NCBI GenBank assembly: GCA_029565735.1
Contig: JAKQNO010000040.1
Span: forward strand, 1-64,000
Direction of reading: 5' to 3'
DNA length: 64,000 nucleotides
From: a bacterium
GTDB lineage: Bacteria; Oederibacteriota; PGYV01
Positions 37,179 to 46,754 of the stretch are shown piece by piece. Each line of letters begins with the position of its first letter. The stretch's first letter is position 1. A program made the position numbers and the translations under genes. The notes beneath the pieces were generated by a model, which was not told the origin of the DNA, did not search any database, and worked only from the letters and a program-made list of their open reading frames with translations.

Positions 37179-39128
37179 TTATTTGTATATCGTGGATTTT
37201 ATTGTGACTTCCACACGGCGGTTTTTCGCGCGGCCTTCTTCGGTTGAATTATCCGCTATGGGAGACATGTCTCCGTTGCCCTCTGTTTTGATGCGCGATT
37301 CTTCTATGCCGATAAGGTTTGACATGAAGAATTTCACCGCTTCCGCCCTTTGTAAAGAAGTCCCTATACTGTCGGCATCTGTATTATCCGTATAACCCGC
37401 CACAAGTATTTCGGAATCCGGGTATTTTTCCAGCACCTTTTTCATTGACTTCAGCGCGCTGTAAGCGGAAATTTTTACGTCAGCGCTGTTTTTATCAAAC
37501 AGAGCGTCCGAAGAATAAGTAAGCTTAATCTCTTTTAAAAGCACAACCTGCGACTGCGGCTCTGTCTGCGCTTTATTGCCAAGCCTGTCCCACGCTGTCA
37601 TAGCGTAATAATAAATCTGCCCGGTGTTTACATATTCGCCGCTGTTCCCTTTTCCGTCCCACCTGAATTTATCCGGCGGCGCGCCTTTTCCCGAAGCCGT
37701 GTAGAAAATCTTTTTGTCAATGTCCCATACCACAAGCTGCCACTTGTCTATGCCGTTTTTATCAATTGCCGACATTGATATAATGGAAGGTATAATAAGG
37801 GCTTCCTGCATCCCGGGTTTTAACAGTTTTGGCTCAGCCGACATATTTACCGCAGGCGGCGTATTGTCAATTTCAAATTCCTGCGTGTTTGAAAAAGATT
37901 TCCCCTGCCTGTAAACGGCGTACGATTTGGCTCTATAAGTCCCGTCAGAAAGCATTAATTCGCCCGCGCCGTACCAGCTTACGCTTTTGGTTAAATCTTC
38001 CACCTGCACCGCGGCAACCGGAATTTCATCGTCATTACCGAATATTTCCACGGCTGAAGACAGTACTTTTTCCTGCGACTGATACAGGTTTTCAAATTCC
38101 ACGTAATCCTTATACCCGTCGTTATTCGGGGAAAATACTTTCTGCTTTACTTTAAGTTTAAGCGGCGGGGTGCCCCACACATACGACAGGGAGAAACGGT
38201 GAGTCGCGCCAAGTTCATCGTACCCTTCAAACGCGTAATCAATACCGAATCCCGCCAGTTTGATTCCACATCCGGCCGTGGGCTGATTAAAACCGCCGAA
38301 TTTATATCCGCCCCGCAGATAAAGCATGTCAAATACCATATATTCCACGCCGAACATATACTGGAAATCATAGTCAACGTGAAGATTAAACTGCGCGCCG
38401 GCGGTTAAAACCCCGCCCGGCACATCAAGCCTGTCTGACACGCCAAGGTGCAGAATTTTAGGCGGTTCAGCCCCTGTGTTTTCCATTTTTAATTCAGACC
38501 CAAGGTTATTTATGGTGACTCCGAACCCAAGCAGGTTGCCGTTAATATCCATTTTGTAAAGCATTCCGATATCCGCGGTAAGGTTGTATCCGGAAGCTTC
38601 CGAGATATTCTGTGAATTTAACCTTAACCTTACGCCTGCGGAGAGGTATTCTTTTATGCTCATCGCGTAAGCAAGGGCAAAAGAACTGTCATATGGATTA
38701 AAACTTTTTATGGTAAAGGAATCCCAGTTTAGACCGGAGTTAAGATAACCGTAGTCCGAACCCTGCAGCTGCGTGTTCATGTTCATCCTGCCGCCTGACA
38801 TATGGGAATAAGAAGCGCCGATTTTAGCGCTTTCCATAAGCGGAAAAGGAAAAATAAGCGCGATGTATTCATAATTGATTCCCTGAAACCAGCTGACATG
38901 GCTTAAATGCAGGTCATAAGCAAGCACGTGCGATATTCCCGCGGGATTATAAAACATCCCGTACGCTCCTTCGGAAATGCCTTCATACGCGCCTGCCATG
39001 GCTGCGGCGCGCGCGAACGGGCTTATCTTTAAAAAATTCACGCTGGTTGTGCCGGTAATTTCCATGCCGGCAAAACCGGCTGATGCAGCCGCAATGAAAA
39101 CTGTTAACGCAAGAAAAAACCTTTTCAC
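37179..39128 (-). CDS. PorV/PorQ-like outer-membrane barrel fused to Ig-like and C-terminal OmpA domains
   Basis: Signal peptide, FLKISPFARAAAMAGAYEGISEGAYGMFYNPAGI, FSPNNDGYKDYVEF, SDSEILVAGYTDN...RRVEVTI OmpA motif. Confidence 0.8.
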   Translation of the reverse strand: MKRFFLALTVFIAAASAGFAGMEITGTTSVNFLKISPFARAAAMAGAYEGISEGAYGMFYNPAGISHVLAYDLHLSHVSWFQGINYEYIALIFPFPLMESAKIGASYSHMSGGRMNMNTQLQGSDYGYLNSGLNWDSFTIKSFNPYDSSFALAYAMSIKEYLSAGVRLRLNSQNISEASGYNLTADIGMLYKMDINGNLLGFGVTINNLGSELKMENTGAEPPKILHLGVSDRLDVPGGVLTAGAQFNLHVDYDFQYMFGVEYMVFDMLYLRGGYKFGGFNQPTAGCGIKLAGFGIDYAFEGYDELGATHRFSLSYVWGTPPLKLKVKQKVFSPNNDGYKDYVEFENLYQSQEKVLSSAVEIFGNDDEIPVAAVQVEDLTKSVSWYGAGELMLSDGTYRAKSYAVYRQGKSFSNTQEFEIDNTPPAVNMSAEPKLLKPGMQEALIIPSIISMSAIDKNGIDKWQLVVWDIDKKIFYTASGKGAPPDKFRWDGKGNSGEYVNTGQIYYYAMTAWDRLGNKAQTEPQSQVVLLKEIKLTYSSDALFDKNSADVKISAYSALKSMKKVLEKYPDSEILVAGYTDNTDADSIGTSLQRAEAVKFFMSNLIGIEESRIKTEGNGDMSPIADNSTEEGRAKNRRVEVTIKSTIYK

Positions 39129-40087
39129 CCCGCTATTTCCCCTTTTTCCTCAATCTCCGGAAGGCGCCGCAGAAATTCCCTTATCTGCTGTTCGTCTTCC
39201 ATTTTAAAAAGCGCCACCCTGGCGGCAACCGCATTGTCAAAACCTTTCAGGTACCGCCCGAAGTATTTGCGCATTTCAAATACCGCTTTATGGCCTTTGT
39301 ATTTAAGCATCTCTTCGTAATGATATGACGCAAGGTCAATCCTTTCGCGAAAAGACGGCTGAAAGCCCGGCTCTTTTATCTCTTTAAATATAAACGGGCT
39401 GTTCATCGCACCGCGCGCTATCATTACCGCGTCCACGCCTGTTTCTTTTTTCATGCGCAGCGCGTCTGCGGCTGTCATTATATCGCCGCTTCCAAGGACA
39501 AACAATTTTGACTTTTCCTTTAAAAGTTTCAGTTCGTCCCAGTTTGAATGGCCCTTAAACATCTGCGACCTTGTCCTTGGATGAAGGCATATAAAAGAAA
39601 CGCCGTTATCCTCCGCCATCGCGTTAAAGTCCATAAAATTCCTGTTATTGTCATCCCAGCCGCTTCTGATTTTAATGCCCACCGGTATTGTAACAGAAGA
39701 CACAACCGCTTTAACGACTTCCCGCGCTTTTTTTATGTCTTTCATCATGGCGGAACCCGACCCGCCGTTTGTCACAGCCCTTGCGGGGCAGCCGAAATTT
39801 ATGTCAACCGCGTCAAATCCAAGCGCCTGCGCTTTTGCCGCGGCCTCGCCAAAAAGCGCCGGCTCTTTGCCGAAAAGCTGCATGCCAATGGGATGCTCTT
39901 CTTCATCATACCTGTATAACGGCTCTATTTTGTCGTGGTACCTCGCCATTGTGTGTTCGTTTATCATCTCTGTCCATACAAATGAAGCGCCGAAACGTTT
40001 TGCTATTTTTCTGAAAGGCGAATCAGTGTATCCCGCCAGCGGAGCCAGCACATACGGAAACTCTTTTATTCTTTCAAAGATATTCAT
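39125..40087 (-). CDS. dusB: tRNA-dihydrouridine synthase
   Basis: VLAPLAGYTDSPFRKIAKRFGA; DINFGCPARAVTNGGSGSAMM. Confidence 0.93.
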   Translation of the reverse strand: MNIFERIKEFPYVLAPLAGYTDSPFRKIAKRFGASFVWTEMINEHTMARYHDKIEPLYRYDEEEHPIGMQLFGKEPALFGEAAAKAQALGFDAVDINFGCPARAVTNGGSGSAMMKDIKKAREVVKAVVSSVTIPVGIKIRSGWDDNNRNFMDFNAMAEDNGVSFICLHPRTRSQMFKGHSNWDELKLLKEKSKLFVLGSGDIMTAADALRMKKETGVDAVMIARGAMNSPFIFKEIKEPGFQPSFRERIDLASYHYEEMLKYKGHKAVFEMRKYFGRYLKGFDNAVAARVALFKMEDEQQIREFLRRLPEIEEKGEIAG

Positions 40088-40599
40088 TTTGCTCCGCGTT
40101 TTTGCCTTTTTTTAATGACTTTGCTTTCAAGTTTTTTTATTTTTTCTTCAACTTCCTCTACTCCTATTCCAAGCATATCCGCAATCCTGTTGGTTATAAT
40201 AAATATAAGCACTATGGCAATTGTTGCCACAACAGCCACAAGGTACATGCCTGTCCCTGTTGCCAGCCCTATTCCCGCCACCGCCCAAAGGCTTGCCGCG
40301 GTTGACAAACCGGTTACAGTCCCGCGCGACTGCAGTATTGTGCCCGCGCCAAGGAACCCTATGCCCGTCACTATCTGCGCGGCAATCCTGCCGGGGTCCG
40401 GCTGGCCGCCGGCCTGTGTTATATCTTTGAACATATAAAACATGCTGATGGAAACAAGCGTGAATATTGTGGAGCCCAGCCCGACAAGCATGTGAGTTTT
40501 TATGCCCGCGGGTTTATGCTTTAATTCCCTGTCAATGCCCACCGCCGCGCTTAAAAGCAGTATTACGCCTATCCTTACAAGCATCTCTTTTTCAGACAT
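40084..40599 (-). CDS. MgtC/SapB family membrane protein
   Basis: AAVGIDRELKHKPAGIKTHMLVGLGS; GIGFLGAGTILQ. Confidence 0.92.
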   Translation of the reverse strand: MSEKEMLVRIGVILLLSAAVGIDRELKHKPAGIKTHMLVGLGSTIFTLVSISMFYMFKDITQAGGQPDPGRIAAQIVTGIGFLGAGTILQSRGTVTGLSTAASLWAVAGIGLATGTGMYLVAVVATIAIVLIFIITNRIADMLGIGVEEVEEKIKKLESKVIKKRQKRGAK

Positions 40600-40613
40600 T
40601 TTTCAGACCTCCG

Positions 40614-41618
40614 TTATATTTTAAGGTCAGGCTGCGCTTCTAAATTCATGCCCGACAAAAGCCCCCTTTTAATCCTTTCATATCCCACGTAAGCTATCAT
40701 AGCGCCGTTATCCGTGCACAGCAGGTTTGAAGGCGCGTAAAAGCCAATTTTTCTTTCCATCGCGAATTTTTTCAGTTCTTCCTTTAAACTTATATTGGCC
40801 GCCACTCCGCCGGTGATTGCCAGTGTTTTTATCCCGCTGTCCTTTAACACCCTTGATGTCTTTTTTACAATTGTCCTGATAATTGTTTTCTGAAAAGCCG
40901 CCGCAATGTCTTCTATTGTGACCTGCCCGCTTTTTATTTTCCCCTGGTTCCTCTGTATATAATATAACACGGAAGTCTTAAGCCCGCTGAAAGAAAAATC
41001 CATGCTGTTATCCTTCATCTGCGCCTGCGGAAAAACAATTTTTTTATCATTACCTTTAAGGGCGGCTTTGGAAACTTCCGGCCCTCCGGGATACGGCAGC
41101 CCAAGCATCTTTGCGGCTTTATCAAAAGCCTCGCCTGCCGCGTCGTCCCTTGTGGAAGCCATAAGGTCATAACTGCCGAAATCCTTTGCTATGTAAATAT
41201 TTGTATGCCCGCCGGAAACCACGATTCCGGCAAACGGGAATTTAAAATCCTTGTTTTCCAGAAACGGGCTTAACAGGTGGCCTTCAAGGTGGTTGACACC
41301 CGTGAATTTTTTGCCTGACGCGTACGCAAGCGCCTTGGCGTATGAAACGCCCACTATAAGCGGCCCGGCAAGGCCCGGCCCGTAAGTAACTGCTATTCCG
41401 CCTATTTCTTTAAGGCCGGCGCCTGCTTTGGAAAGCGCCTCATCAACAACCGCAGGAAGCCTGTTTAAATGTTCCCTTGCCGCTATTTCCGGCACAACTC
41501 CGCCGTAAACTTTATGAGTGTCAACCTGCGAAAATATGACATTGGACAGGATTTTTTTCCCGTCATAAACCGCGGCTGAAGTTTCATCGCACGACGTTTC
41601 AATTCCAAGCACCTTCAA
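40614..41618 (-). CDS. tsaD: tRNA N6-threonylcarbamoyladenosine transferase
   Basis: KVLGIETSCDETSAAVYDG; TTG start at 41618 with AAGGAG RBS chosen over ORF start 41690, which overlaps the upstream gene. Confidence 0.95.
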   Translation of the reverse strand: MKVLGIETSCDETSAAVYDGKKILSNVIFSQVDTHKVYGGVVPEIAAREHLNRLPAVVDEALSKAGAGLKEIGGIAVTYGPGLAGPLIVGVSYAKALAYASGKKFTGVNHLEGHLLSPFLENKDFKFPFAGIVVSGGHTNIYIAKDFGSYDLMASTRDDAAGEAFDKAAKMLGLPYPGGPEVSKAALKGNDKKIVFPQAQMKDNSMDFSFSGLKTSVLYYIQRNQGKIKSGQVTIEDIAAAFQKTIIRTIVKKTSRVLKDSGIKTLAITGGVAANISLKEELKKFAMERKIGFYAPSNLLCTDNGAMIAYVGYERIKRGLLSGMNLEAQPDLKI

Positions 41619-41640
41619 GGTGTTTCTCCTTAAATATTTT

Positions 41641-42696
41641 TTAGTTAACAACTTCCGCGGCGTAAACAAATTCATAGCCCCGCGCTTCAAGTTTTGGCAT
41701 TAATTCCGCCAGCACTTCAAGCGTCGCCGGAAAGTCGTGCCCTATGCCCACGGCATAGCCTTTCTTTTTTGCAAGCCCTGCCAGCTGTTCAATCTGGCCT
41801 TTAATATATTCAGGATTTTTTTCATTATCAAGAAATACGTCCCTTTGCGCGGAAAACGCGCCTGCTTTTTTGGCTTCACGTATCGCCGCGGAATTTGAAG
41901 CTGTCCTGCTGTCTATAAAAAAAAGCCCGTTTTGCGCGAAGTAACGCATAAGATATGACATAACCTTTTCATCGGCCGTTGCCATTGAACCTTCGTGGTT
42001 ATTCGCGCCGCGCGGATATCCTATGGATTTAAAATTTTTCCCAGTTATTGACGCCACGGCGTTTTCATTCATGCCGCTCATTATTGTTGATTTTTCCATG
42101 GGCATTACGGCTTTGGGCTGCATGGGAAGATGCAGGATAACGCCTTTTTTTGAAGCGCGCGCCAGCTCCGCGGCTTTCTGCGAATGTTTCAAATCCGGAA
42201 GCACAGCGCAGTTGAATGTCTGCTTTATGGAATTCAAATAAGCAAAATCGCGGGTATTGTATCCCCAGTCATCAAGTATTATCACAATTTTTGGGCCGGG
42301 CTTTTTTATAAGCTCCGCCTTAAGGACTTCAGTTTCATTTATCACGGCAGACAGCATCGTAATAACAGCGCCGTTTTCCCTTTTTTCATCAAGTTTTACC
42401 GCCGCTTCAGGAAACACGGCCAGTTCTTTTTTAAAAAGGCTCTGAAGCGAACCCGCGTCATGGCGCAGCGGAAGCTTTGCCCTTACAAATCCGTCTTTAT
42501 CATAAATAACAAGAGCCGGGTCAATAAGCACTTTTTTTAAAAGGATATCCCGCGAAACAGCAGCGGCTTTATGCGTTTCTTCGGCAGCCCGCTTGTGCTG
42601 CAACGGAAGTAAATAAAAATAGTAAAGTGCGGCGCCTGCAAGCGCGAAAAAAATTAAGGCAGGAAAGAAGGATTGCTTTTTCTTTTTGCGCGCCAT
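41641..42696 (-). CDS. Divergent polysaccharide deacetylase family protein
   Basis: KIVIILDDWGYN; LHLPMQPK; YPRGANNHEGSMAT; GIGHDFPATLEVLAE. Confidence 0.9.
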   Translation of the reverse strand: MARKKKKQSFFPALIFFALAGAALYYFYLLPLQHKRAAEETHKAAAVSRDILLKKVLIDPALVIYDKDGFVRAKLPLRHDAGSLQSLFKKELAVFPEAAVKLDEKRENGAVITMLSAVINETEVLKAELIKKPGPKIVIILDDWGYNTRDFAYLNSIKQTFNCAVLPDLKHSQKAAELARASKKGVILHLPMQPKAVMPMEKSTIMSGMNENAVASITGKNFKSIGYPRGANNHEGSMATADEKVMSYLMRYFAQNGLFFIDSRTASNSAAIREAKKAGAFSAQRDVFLDNEKNPEYIKGQIEQLAGLAKKKGYAVGIGHDFPATLEVLAELMPKLEARGYEFVYAAEVVN

Positions 42697-42701
42697 ATTT
42701 G

Positions 42702-44162
42702 TCAGTTGCGCGAAAGCCTTGAAACCGTATCCAGTATATCCATTGCCCTTTTAATCTGCGTGTCATTTTCAACCGATACGGCCCTGCTTACATTTCTTCC
42801 CTTCTGTTTTAAAGCCATCTCCGTTTTAATCCACTTGGCAAGTATTTCATTGTCAGAAGAAAATTCCTGCGGCTGCACGTCTTCGCCTTTCTGTTTAAGC
42901 CATTTCGCAAAATCTTCCATAAGTTTTTCGTCAAAACTTTTCTTAAAGAATACTTTAATATCGGATTCGGAAACCTTTGCCCCGTTTTTTTCTTTTTTTG
43001 CAGCGTCAATTCCTTCGGGGTTCTTTTTAAGGTAATCGGTTACAAATTCCGTAATCAAACCTTTTTCCAGAAGGTCAACGGAAAAGGACGAAGCAACCGG
43101 ATCCTTAATTTCTATGTCCGGCTTGATGCCCACTCCGTGAATTTTATTGCCGTTTGGCGAAAAATACTGCTGGGTGGTAAGCCTTATTGCCGAATTATCC
43201 GAAAGCGGGATTATGGTCTGCACCGAACCTTTGCCGAAAGTATTTGTGCCTATTACCACGGCCTTGTCGTTATCCTTCAGCGCGCCGGCAAGGATTTCGG
43301 AAGCTGACGCGCTTCCTTCATTTACTATTATCACTATGTCTCCCTTAAATTCTATATTGTCAGAGGATTTGAATTTCTGAAGTTTTTCCTTGTTTCTTCC
43401 GGCGGTTGACACAATTACTTTGTCATTCGGAAGAAAAATATCCGACACTTTTATGGCCTGGTCAAGAAGGCCGCCCGGATTGTTTCTTAAATCAATTATA
43501 ACTTTCTTAATTTTCTTTTCCCTGAATTCGCCTATCGCGTTTAAAACAACATCCGACGCCTTGCCCATGAATTCATTAATCCTTATATAACCGTATTTAT
43601 CATTAATTACAGAATATCTTGCGGTTTCTATTTTAATTACCGCCCTTGTTATCACGTAGTCTTTTGGCTGCTCCCGCCCCCTTTGCACCGTTATGGTGAC
43701 CTTAGTGCCGGGCTGTCCGCGCAGTTTGTGAACAGCGTCCATCACTTCAAGGCCGTCCGTGGTTTCGCCGTCAATGAACATAATTTTGTCGCCCGCCTGA
43801 ATTCCCGCGTTGGAAGCGGGCGTGTCTTCAATGGGGGCTACAACGGTCAGCTGCCCGTCCTTGACTGATATTTCAATCCCAAGGCCGCCGAATTCCGCTT
43901 TTGTATCTTCGTTCATGTCCTTAAAACTCTGCTGGTCAAGATACTGGGAAAAAGGGTCAAGGGTCTGCACCATTCCCTTTATCGCGCCGGTAACCAGGTC
44001 GTCAGGGCTTGTTTTGTCCTCATCCACGTAACTGTCCTGGACAATGGCGTAAACTTCCATAAGGGGTTTTAACGCCTCGTAGGCGTCTTTGTCTTTTTTG
44101 GCGTACAACGGCATTGCCGTTACCGTAATAAGCAGAATAGCCAGAAGAATATTTTTTTTCAT
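42702..44162 (-). CDS. ctpA: S41-family C-terminal processing peptidase
   Basis: PDZ plus catalytic NEGSASASEILAGALKDNDKAVVIGTNTFGKGSVQ; start MKKNILL. Confidence 0.94.
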   Translation of the reverse strand: MKKNILLAILLITVTAMPLYAKKDKDAYEALKPLMEVYAIVQDSYVDEDKTSPDDLVTGAIKGMVQTLDPFSQYLDQQSFKDMNEDTKAEFGGLGIEISVKDGQLTVVAPIEDTPASNAGIQAGDKIMFIDGETTDGLEVMDAVHKLRGQPGTKVTITVQRGREQPKDYVITRAVIKIETARYSVINDKYGYIRINEFMGKASDVVLNAIGEFREKKIKKVIIDLRNNPGGLLDQAIKVSDIFLPNDKVIVSTAGRNKEKLQKFKSSDNIEFKGDIVIIVNEGSASASEILAGALKDNDKAVVIGTNTFGKGSVQTIIPLSDNSAIRLTTQQYFSPNGNKIHGVGIKPDIEIKDPVASSFSVDLLEKGLITEFVTDYLKKNPEGIDAAKKEKNGAKVSESDIKVFFKKSFDEKLMEDFAKWLKQKGEDVQPQEFSSDNEILAKWIKTEMALKQKGRNVSRAVSVENDTQIKRAMDILDTVSRLSRN

Positions 44163-44188
44163 GGTATTACCTCCAAAAGCGCGCATAT

Positions 44189-44218
44189 TAAAAAAAATCC
44201 ACAGGTATCAGCCTGTGG
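44189..44218 (-). terminator. Intrinsic terminator or attenuator between nagA and ctpA
   Basis: Minus strand CCACAGG-CTGATA-CCTGTGG-ATTTTTTTT. Confidence 0.8.
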
Positions 44219-44289
44219 TTTATTTATCTTAACAGAAGGCGCAGCAAATTGCAAATTATTAAGGGGAAAATGGAATTAAATGGATTTAA

Positions 44290-45444
44290 TCAGGCTATCT
44301 TTTTCCCGCCTATCATAACACCAAAAAGCTTCAGATCTTCGTCAATCACGATAAAATCACCGTAATACCCTTTATCAATAAAACCCGCTTTCTCTTTTAT
44401 CACGCAAGCGGGATTTAAAGTTGCCATGCGCAGGACATCTTCAAGCGGAAGGTTAAGCCATTTCTTCATATTTCTACACATCTGAAGAAGTGATGTATTG
44501 CTGCCCATTAACTTCCCTTCGCCGTCATATACTGACCCGTTTTTTACCACAAAATTCCCAAGCGCGGCGCTGTAATATTTTCCGTCTTTCATCGCATCCA
44601 TGCCCGCGGAATCCGTTACAAGGACAATCCTTTCCTTTCCAAACAAACGATACGCAATTTCAACTGCCGCGGGATGCACGTGGTTTCCGTCGGCAATAAG
44701 CTCTATTGAAACATCTTTACTGTGAATCAGGGCGCCTAACGGGCCTGTTTCCCTGTGGTGAAGCCCTTCCATGGCGTTAAACAGATGCGTCACGTGCGTA
44801 TAGCCGTTTTTAAAAGCTGCCAAAGATTTTTTATAACCCGCGTTGGAATGTCCAAAGGCAATTACTGTTTTATTTAAAGCTTCCGCCGCGCGCGTCGCAC
44901 ACGCGTTTTCCGGAGCCGCAGTCATAATCTTAATCCTTCCCCTGAATTTCTTTAACTGCTTTAATATACTTTCACAATTTGCATCTGTTATATAGCCGCA
45001 CGAAATCATGCCCCGCTTTTTTTCATTTATAAACGGCCCTTCCAGATACAGCCCGTGAATCCTTGCGCCTTTCAGATTATCTGAAAAATTCGCAATTACA
45101 TCAAGGTGGTCGTTTTCGCCTTTCACGGAAAAGAACCCGGTTATAAGCGCGGATGTAACGCCGGTTTTGGCAAGTGACAAGCTTATTTTTTCAAGCCCTT
45201 CTTTTCCTTTAAGTTCGGTTGAATTAATCCCCGCGCCGCCATGTGTATGAATATCCACAAGGCCTGGCGCAAGTATCCTTCCGCGCAGGTTAATTGATTT
45301 GCCCGAATCCGAAGAAAAGTTTCGCGTGAAAGATAATGACGATATTATTCCGTCGGTTCCAACTTCTACCGTATTTTCTTTTATAAATTCTTTGCCGTTA
45401 AATATCCTTGCGTTTGTTATTATCATTCCGCCCTCCGTAATCAA
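44290..45444 (-). CDS. nagA: N-acetylglucosamine-6-phosphate deacetylase
   Basis: LAPGLVDIHTHGGAG; YLEGPFINEKKRG; GHSNAGY; LVTDSAGMDAM. Confidence 0.93.
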   Translation of the reverse strand: MITEGGMIITNARIFNGKEFIKENTVEVGTDGIISSLSFTRNFSSDSGKSINLRGRILAPGLVDIHTHGGAGINSTELKGKEGLEKISLSLAKTGVTSALITGFFSVKGENDHLDVIANFSDNLKGARIHGLYLEGPFINEKKRGMISCGYITDANCESILKQLKKFRGRIKIMTAAPENACATRAAEALNKTVIAFGHSNAGYKKSLAAFKNGYTHVTHLFNAMEGLHHRETGPLGALIHSKDVSIELIADGNHVHPAAVEIAYRLFGKERIVLVTDSAGMDAMKDGKYYSAALGNFVVKNGSVYDGEGKLMGSNTSLLQMCRNMKKWLNLPLEDVLRMATLNPACVIKEKAGFIDKGYYGDFIVIDEDLKLFGVMIGGKKIA

Positions 45445-45535
45445 TATAATTATATTTTATTAAAGGCAAAATGCAAGCAATAAAGACGGAGGGACAGATG
45501 GACGGATGCACAGAGGGACGGAAGTAAAACCATTA

Positions 45536-45738
45536 CAGGGATTGGGTGTGTTTTTTCAGTGCGTGCCGACCTAATCTACTGTTTATGTGGCAGGGGCTGT
45601 TTAATGCCGCGGCGGCATATTCGTATGTGCCGCGGGTTCCCGATTGCCAATGAATTAACATGCCTGATGATTTCAAGTTTATTTGGATACAAACATACCA
45701 ATTTGAGGCGCGTACTGAAAAAATATACCCAAGCCCTG
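45536..45738 (+). repeat. MITE-like element copy B (203 bp)
   Basis: Termini CAGGGATTGGGTGTGTTTTTTCAG ... CTGAAAAAATATACCCAAGCCCTG, flanked by TA on both sides. Confidence 0.88.
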
Positions 45739-45784
45739 TAAAACAGATGGACGGATGCACAGAGGGACGGAAGTAAAACCAATA

Positions 45785-45987
45785 CAGGGATTGGGTGTGT
45801 TTTTTCAGTGCGTGCCGACCTAACCTACTGTTTATGCGGCAGGGGCTGTTTAATGCCGCGACGGCATATTCGTATGTGCCGCGAGTTCCCGATTGCCAAT
45901 GAATTAACATGCCTGATGATTTCAAGTTTATTTGGATACAAACATACCAATTTGAGGCGCGTACTGAAAAAATATACCCAAGCCCTG
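45785..45987 (+). repeat. MITE-like element copy C (203 bp), near identical to B, 249-bp tandem period
   Basis: Same termini; flanking TA; start offset exactly 249 bp from B. Confidence 0.88.
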
Positions 45988-46053
45988 TAAAACAGAGGGA
46001 CGGATGCACGAAGGGACAGAGGGACAGAAGTAAAAACAAATCTAAATCAACTA

Positions 46054-46081
46054 CCGCGGGCTGAAGACCCGCGTCTACCAC
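46054..46081. repeat. REP-like GC palindrome
   Basis: CCGCGGGCTGAAGACCCGCGTCTACCAC. Confidence 0.8.
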
Positions 46082-46159
46082 TGCTAAACCAAGCTGCTGA
46101 ACATCCAATCCTCCAAGCATCTAATCCTCTAATCATCCGGCTAAAACACCAATTTCTCA

Positions 46160-46187
46160 TTGACTTTACACGCCTTTACTGTAAAAT
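46160..46187 (+). promoter_or_regulatory. Sigma-70-like promoter for the 46221-47693 gene pair
   Basis: TTGACT-16 bp-TAAAAT, RBS GGAGGA before ATG at 46221. Confidence 0.65.
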
Positions 46188-46220
46188 CTTAAATAGTTTT
46201 AACATCAAAGGAGGAATTAA

Positions 46221-46742
46221 ATGAAAATTAAAACACTATTTATTGCTATCCTGTTGTCCCTTGCCTGTGTTGCGGCATACGCAACGCCTACAGAGACAGA
46301 GACCGTAACAGAGACCGCTACGGAAACAGTTACGGCAACAAACACGGAAACAGTAACTGAGACAGTCACAGAAACAAATACACCGGACTGGACAGCCACT
46401 GAATCGCCTACAATTACCCCCACTTCCACAATCACAATGACCGCCACAAACACGCCTACACCGCAGCCCAAGGTTTTCGCTTATCCAAACCCGGCTTATT
46501 CCGGTTTTGTGACAATTGCCTACCCTATTGAAGAAAGCAAAACCGCAAAACAGGTTGAAATTATACTTTACGGTACTGACGGCGAAGAAACAGGAACAGT
46601 GACAGACAACACGCCAAACGGATACACGCGCTTTGACATTTCCAAAATGGCGCGCGGAATTTACTTTTATCAGACAGTCATATATTACACAGACGGCACC
46701 AAAACGGTAAAAAAGCACGAAAAATTCGCCGTGGTTAAATAA
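46221..46742 (+). CDS. Secreted protein: signal peptide, Thr/Glu-rich linker, T9SS type-A-sorting-domain-like C-terminus
   Basis: MKIKTLFIAILLSLACVAAYA; (TET/TVT)n linker; VFAYPNPAYSG...FDISKMARGIYFYQTVIYYTDGTKTVKKHEKFAVVK. Confidence 0.8.
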   Translation: MKIKTLFIAILLSLACVAAYATPTETETVTETATETVTATNTETVTETVTETNTPDWTATESPTITPTSTITMTATNTPTPQPKVFAYPNPAYSGFVTIAYPIEESKTAKQVEIILYGTDGEETGTVTDNTPNGYTRFDISKMARGIYFYQTVIYYTDGTKTVKKHEKFAVVK

Positions 46743-46754
46743 GGAGGCGCGCAC

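Noticed and set aside
45533-46120. 195-aa minus-strand ORF across MITE copies B and C (repeated IFSVRASNWYVCIQINLKSSGMLIHWQSGTRGTYEYA)
   Set aside because: The protein repeat merely reflects the 249-bp DNA tandem repeat (249 is divisible by 3); copies A and D do not keep the frame, so it is not treated as a gene.
46217-46471. 84-aa minus-strand Val/Ser repeat ORF opposite the Thr/Glu linker
   Set aside because: Antisense of the low-complexity TET/TVT-encoding stretch; composition artefact.
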